Of a stretch of DNA of 46,440 bases, positions 44,256-46,440 are shown in pieces; the stretch's first letter is position 1, and each line of letters begins with the position of its first letter. The position numbers and the translations under genes are program-made. The DNA is from Coriobacteriaceae bacterium AF45-21 (lineage in GTDB: Bacteria > Actinomycetota > Coriobacteriia > Coriobacteriales > Coriobacteriaceae). The stretch is from assembly GCA_027682925.1 (NCBI GenBank), contig JAQCYU010000019.1:1-46440 (forward strand), given 5' to 3'. A model generated the notes under the pieces. That model was not told where the DNA came from, ran no database searches, and saw only the letters and a program-made list of their open reading frames with translations.

Positions 44256-44297
44256 GTCTCAGGACTCGGCGCAACGCGTTGCGCCGAGTCCTGAGAC
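44256..44297. other. 42-bp perfect palindrome
   Basis: Arm GTCTCAGGACTCGGCGCAACG (given here as GTCTCAGGAC and TCGGCGCAACG) at 44256-44276 meets its exact reverse complement at 44277-44297 with no spacer. No T-run follows on either side. It lies between the IS30-like remnant and the HEPN-like gene. Confidence 0.85.
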
Positions 44298-44464
44298 TGT
44301 TGCAATGAAAATGAGAATCAATGGCTGCGGTCCATTGGCTTAATCGCGAGAACGAGAATTGCCTACTCTATCAGCAGCGCAGTATATTATCTTTGAAACT
44401 GATGCTTAGTGGTTTCGCGTTTCTGCCGTCGAGCCCTTATCCCCCCACATGTGGAGGCTTGCCC

Positions 44465-45202
44465 ATGATAGAGATTTGGCACATTGAAAAAGACAATGCG
44501 GCAGGCATGTTCGCACAATGCGTTGATATTAACGGTGCAGATTTGCCGCCAGCCCTCCCTTGGGTCGAGCCTTCCCTCAATAACCTATGGCTTGAGGCGT
44601 GTAGCTCTCATTTGTGCGGAAACTACCAAGCTGCAATTATTACTACCTCTGTTCTTCTTGAATTTACCTTAAGAATGGTTGTTTCGAACCTTGATGAAGT
44701 GCCATCAATACGAAAAGACCACGGTGAGATGTTCGAGAACCAAACCTTGAGGCCAGTCATCAACTCTGCGAAAAGTAAAGGGCTTTTGTCGGGCAATACA
44801 AAGAAATGGTGGGAAGCTTACTGCGAGCATATTCGAAACAAGATTTGCCATGGCGATTTGCTGCATATTCTTGATGACTGCAGAGATGTTCCTCAGTTCG
44901 TTGATTATTTTAATCCCATAGAATCGAGGGAGAATACAGAGCGGTATTCTTACGAGCAAGTTATTACACATCCTGCGGTGTTTCATCATAAGACAGGCAG
45001 AAGATTCTCAAAGTATTTTCTTCACGATGCCTACGGCAAGCTATCCGAACTTATAGGGCAAACGGAATGGGATGAGTACGATGAGTGGTGGGAATCGCAA
45101 AAGGTTGCTTACGATAGCTTTTTTGCATACCGTTGGAATTATCCATCTCTTAAAAGTGGCATACAATCCGCGCGTAGGCCATTTGGATCCGCAAGCGAAT
45201 GA
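44465..45202 (+). CDS. HEPN-like domain protein, function unknown
   Basis: I chose ATG 44465 because GTGGAGGCTTGCCC precedes it; the frame is open further up without support. The 245-residue protein has a helical core with NYQAAIITTSVLLEFTLR and WWEAYCEHIRNKICHGD. Arg124-NKIC-His129 fits the R-x4-6-H motif of HEPN ribonucleases and resembles DUF4145-type proteins. The C-terminal half is rich in Trp, Tyr and charged residues (QTEWDEYDEWWESQK). Codon use is clearly more AT-rich than in the housekeeping genes, so it was probably acquired. A role in defence or RNA cleavage is only a suggestion from the motif. Confidence 0.65.
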   Translation: MIEIWHIEKDNAAGMFAQCVDINGADLPPALPWVEPSLNNLWLEACSSHLCGNYQAAIITTSVLLEFTLRMVVSNLDEVPSIRKDHGEMFENQTLRPVINSAKSKGLLSGNTKKWWEAYCEHIRNKICHGDLLHILDDCRDVPQFVDYFNPIESRENTERYSYEQVITHPAVFHHKTGRRFSKYFLHDAYGKLSELIGQTEWDEYDEWWESQKVAYDSFFAYRWNYPSLKSGIQSARRPFGSASE

Positions 45203-45740
45203 TGACTTAGCTTAGCTGTGTTTTTGCTGGTTATTGCGGTTGTCTGTCGTTTGTTCCTGCCCAGATTCAACCGGATTGCATCCGCGAATACCTAAACCAA
45301 AGGATCATCTCTTGTCTTCTTGTAGTCAAACACCTGACTAACGCGCGCCAGGAGAACCTCCTTATCGGTACGCTGCACACATTTTCAGCGCCGGATGTGC
45401 CTGTGACCGTGCTCGCCGACAACATGAGGAATGTGGTCATCCGCCGCGACGCCGGACGCGATAGTCCTCGCGAGCAACAGCGCTTTGAGCGGGCGGGATA
45501 AGTTCTTCATGAGAGACGATACGCTCCTCTGCGCCCATGCCGGGCTGTTCGACAAGACATCGGTGTTAGTGATGCGGAGTTCGAAAAACCCCGGCAGGGA
45601 GCTCGATGCCTGCTCGGTGGAGGTCGTCCCACAGGTGACAAAGGTAAGGGGGTCTAGTCCAGGGGGGGCGTAGGAAAGCACCAGGAAAGTCAGATCGCGT
45701 CGAAAATGTTGGTGTAAGGGCGATACCCTAGCGTCCGTTT
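45203..45740. other. Gene-poor stretch before the IS256-family element
   Basis: An 80-codon plus-strand frame at 45431-45673 (VLASNSALSGRDKFFMRDD and on) and a frame upstream in a different phase (LLIGTLHTFSAPDVPVTVLA) may be pieces of one degraded gene. I recognise no family and see no ribosome binding site. A G-run (GGGGGGG) lies at about 45662. Confidence 0.35.
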
Positions 45741-45748
45741 AACGAAGA

Positions 45749-45812
45749 GCGGCCTTCGTCCTAGAATCTGAAATCACCACAACAACAGGTTCTAGGAAAG
45801 GACGAAGACCGC
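45749..45812 (+). promoter_or_regulatory. Hairpin covering the transposase ribosome binding site
   Basis: GCGGCCTTCGTCCTAGAA (45749-45766) pairs with TTCTA plus GGACGAAGACCGC (45790-45812) with a small bulge. The 3' arm contains AGGAAAGGA, the ribosome binding site, and ends one base before ATG 45814. Confidence 0.6.
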
Positions 45813-45813
45813 T

Positions 45814-46440
45814 ATGGAAATCTTATCAGACCCGACGCCGGACATGCTCGCCATGCCCCGGTTCGACGACGGCGCCATCGACATGCAGGAGCTGCTCAGG
45901 CGCCTCGCCGAGCAGGTCGTGAATGCGGTAATGGACGCCGAGGCCGACCAGCTGTGCGGCGGCGGGACGAACGGCCGCAACGGCTACCGGGATGCGCAGC
46001 CTCGCCACCTGCGTCGGCACGCTGACGCTGCGCATCCCGAAGCTCTGCACCGGCAGCTTCTTCCCCGACGACGCGATCGAGCGCTACCAGCGCGTGGACC
46101 GCGCCCTCGTGACCGCCGTCGCCGAGATGTACGCCACCGGCACGAGCACCCGCAAGGTGCAGCGCGTCGCCGAGAAGATGGGCGTGTCCAGGCCCTCCAA
46201 GGACCAGGTGAGCGCCATCGCGTCGAGCCTGGACGCCGACATCGATGAGCTCTGCTCGAGGCCCCTCGACGGCGGGCCGGTGCCCTACGTCTGGCTCGAC
46301 GCCACCTACGTCGAGTGCTGCCGCGGGGCCGCGTGGCCTCCACGGCCGTGCCCTACGTCTGGCTCGACGCCACCTACGTCGAGTGCTGCCGCGGGGCCGC
46401 GTGGCCTCCACGGCCGTCGTCACGGCCATCGGCTGCGACG
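45814..46440 (+). CDS. IS256-family transposase, frameshifted and cut by window end
   Basis: This is a DDE-type transposase. The N terminus reads MEILSDPTPDMLAMPRFDD, then NAVMDAEADQLCGGGTNGRN. The frame breaks near 45990, where NGYRERSLATCVGTLTLRIP is expected; it continues as LVTAVAEMYATGTSTRKVQR, then LDGGPVPYVWLDATYVE, whose Asp in WLDATY is the first catalytic residue. A 68-bp duplication at 46280-46415 and a missing base within that unit (expected CRGARVAST) disturb the end. Whether this copy is active cannot be judged. Confidence 0.85.
46280..46415 (+). repeat. Perfect 68-bp tandem duplication in the transposase gene
   Basis: Copies at 46280-46347 and 46348-46415 are identical. 68 is not a multiple of three. 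Both copies contain the same apparent one-base deletion (GGGGCCGCG where GGGGCCCGCG is expected). Confidence 0.95.

Larger units (their letters stand above)
45749..46440 (+). mobile_element. IS256-family insertion sequence, 5' part
   Basis: A transposase of the IS256 (Transposase_mut) type starts at 45814 and runs off the window. The left terminal repeat could not be placed with confidence; the start given here is that of the hairpin before the transposase gene. The right end is outside the window. Confidence 0.7.

Overview
This window reads as a chromosomal segment from a high-GC, Gram-positive gut anaerobe of the class Coriobacteriia, most likely Collinsella or a close relative. The clues are GC-rich codon use, GTG and TTG starts with strong ribosome binding sites, a Rho factor with a very long Lys/Arg/Ala-rich N-terminal extension, a CarD-type regulator, a sortase-type MPKTG wall anchor, a SUF Fe-S operon in the order C-B-D-S-U, and a GGGtGRT-family gene. 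The genus is my inference; no marker gene was searched.

Layout. 1-12.8 kb is housekeeping: a truncated membrane protein, nicotinate phosphoribosyltransferase (pncB), proline synthesis (proB, proA) with a prolyl aminopeptidase between them on the other strand, an HD-domain protein between two identical hairpins, a CarD-like regulator, argS and rho. 12.8-19.8 kb holds an Ala-rich membrane protein, a VanZ-like protein, a ROK sugar kinase, an aminotransferase, tRNA-His and tRNA-Lys, a decayed dinD-like gene beside tRNA-Lys, and an FAD-binding oxidoreductase. 20-23 kb carries the GGGtGRT protein with its NifU-like scaffold, then a REP-type transposase relative. 23.6-30.3 kb is the SUF operon, divergent from an IscR-like Rrf2 regulator that is followed by a MNT/HepT toxin-antitoxin pair. 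30.4-34.2 kb has a wall-anchored lysozyme-like protein and an AAA-ATPase/PD-(D/E)XK-type protein. 34.2-42.4 kb is a family 2 glycosyltransferase cluster, probably for a surface polysaccharide. From 42.4 kb the DNA becomes AT-richer and accessory: a phased CGATA array, a stand-alone ATPase, an IS30-like remnant, a 42-bp perfect palindrome, a HEPN-like protein and an IS256-family transposase.

How the genes fit together. The SUF genes build Fe-S clusters and are probably controlled by the divergent Rrf2 regulator through a near-consensus IscR type 1 site between them. The NifU-like/GGGtGRT pair is a second, uncharacterised scaffold-containing unit. The glycosyltransferases are packed tightly enough to be largely cotranscribed.

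Important caveat. At least a dozen conserved genes (pncB, proA, rho, vanZ-like, the ROK kinase, sufS, sufD, sufB, sufC, two glycosyltransferases, the IS256 transposase) have single-base shifts or short perfect tandem duplications that break or alter otherwise normal reading frames. Several of these genes are normally essential, so I read most shifts as sequence or assembly errors. For those genes I give the span of the whole gene across the shift.

The best candidates for undescribed biology are the GGGtGRT/scaffold pair, the CGATA array with its ATPase, the 42-bp palindrome, and the structured inverted-repeat element between argS and rho.
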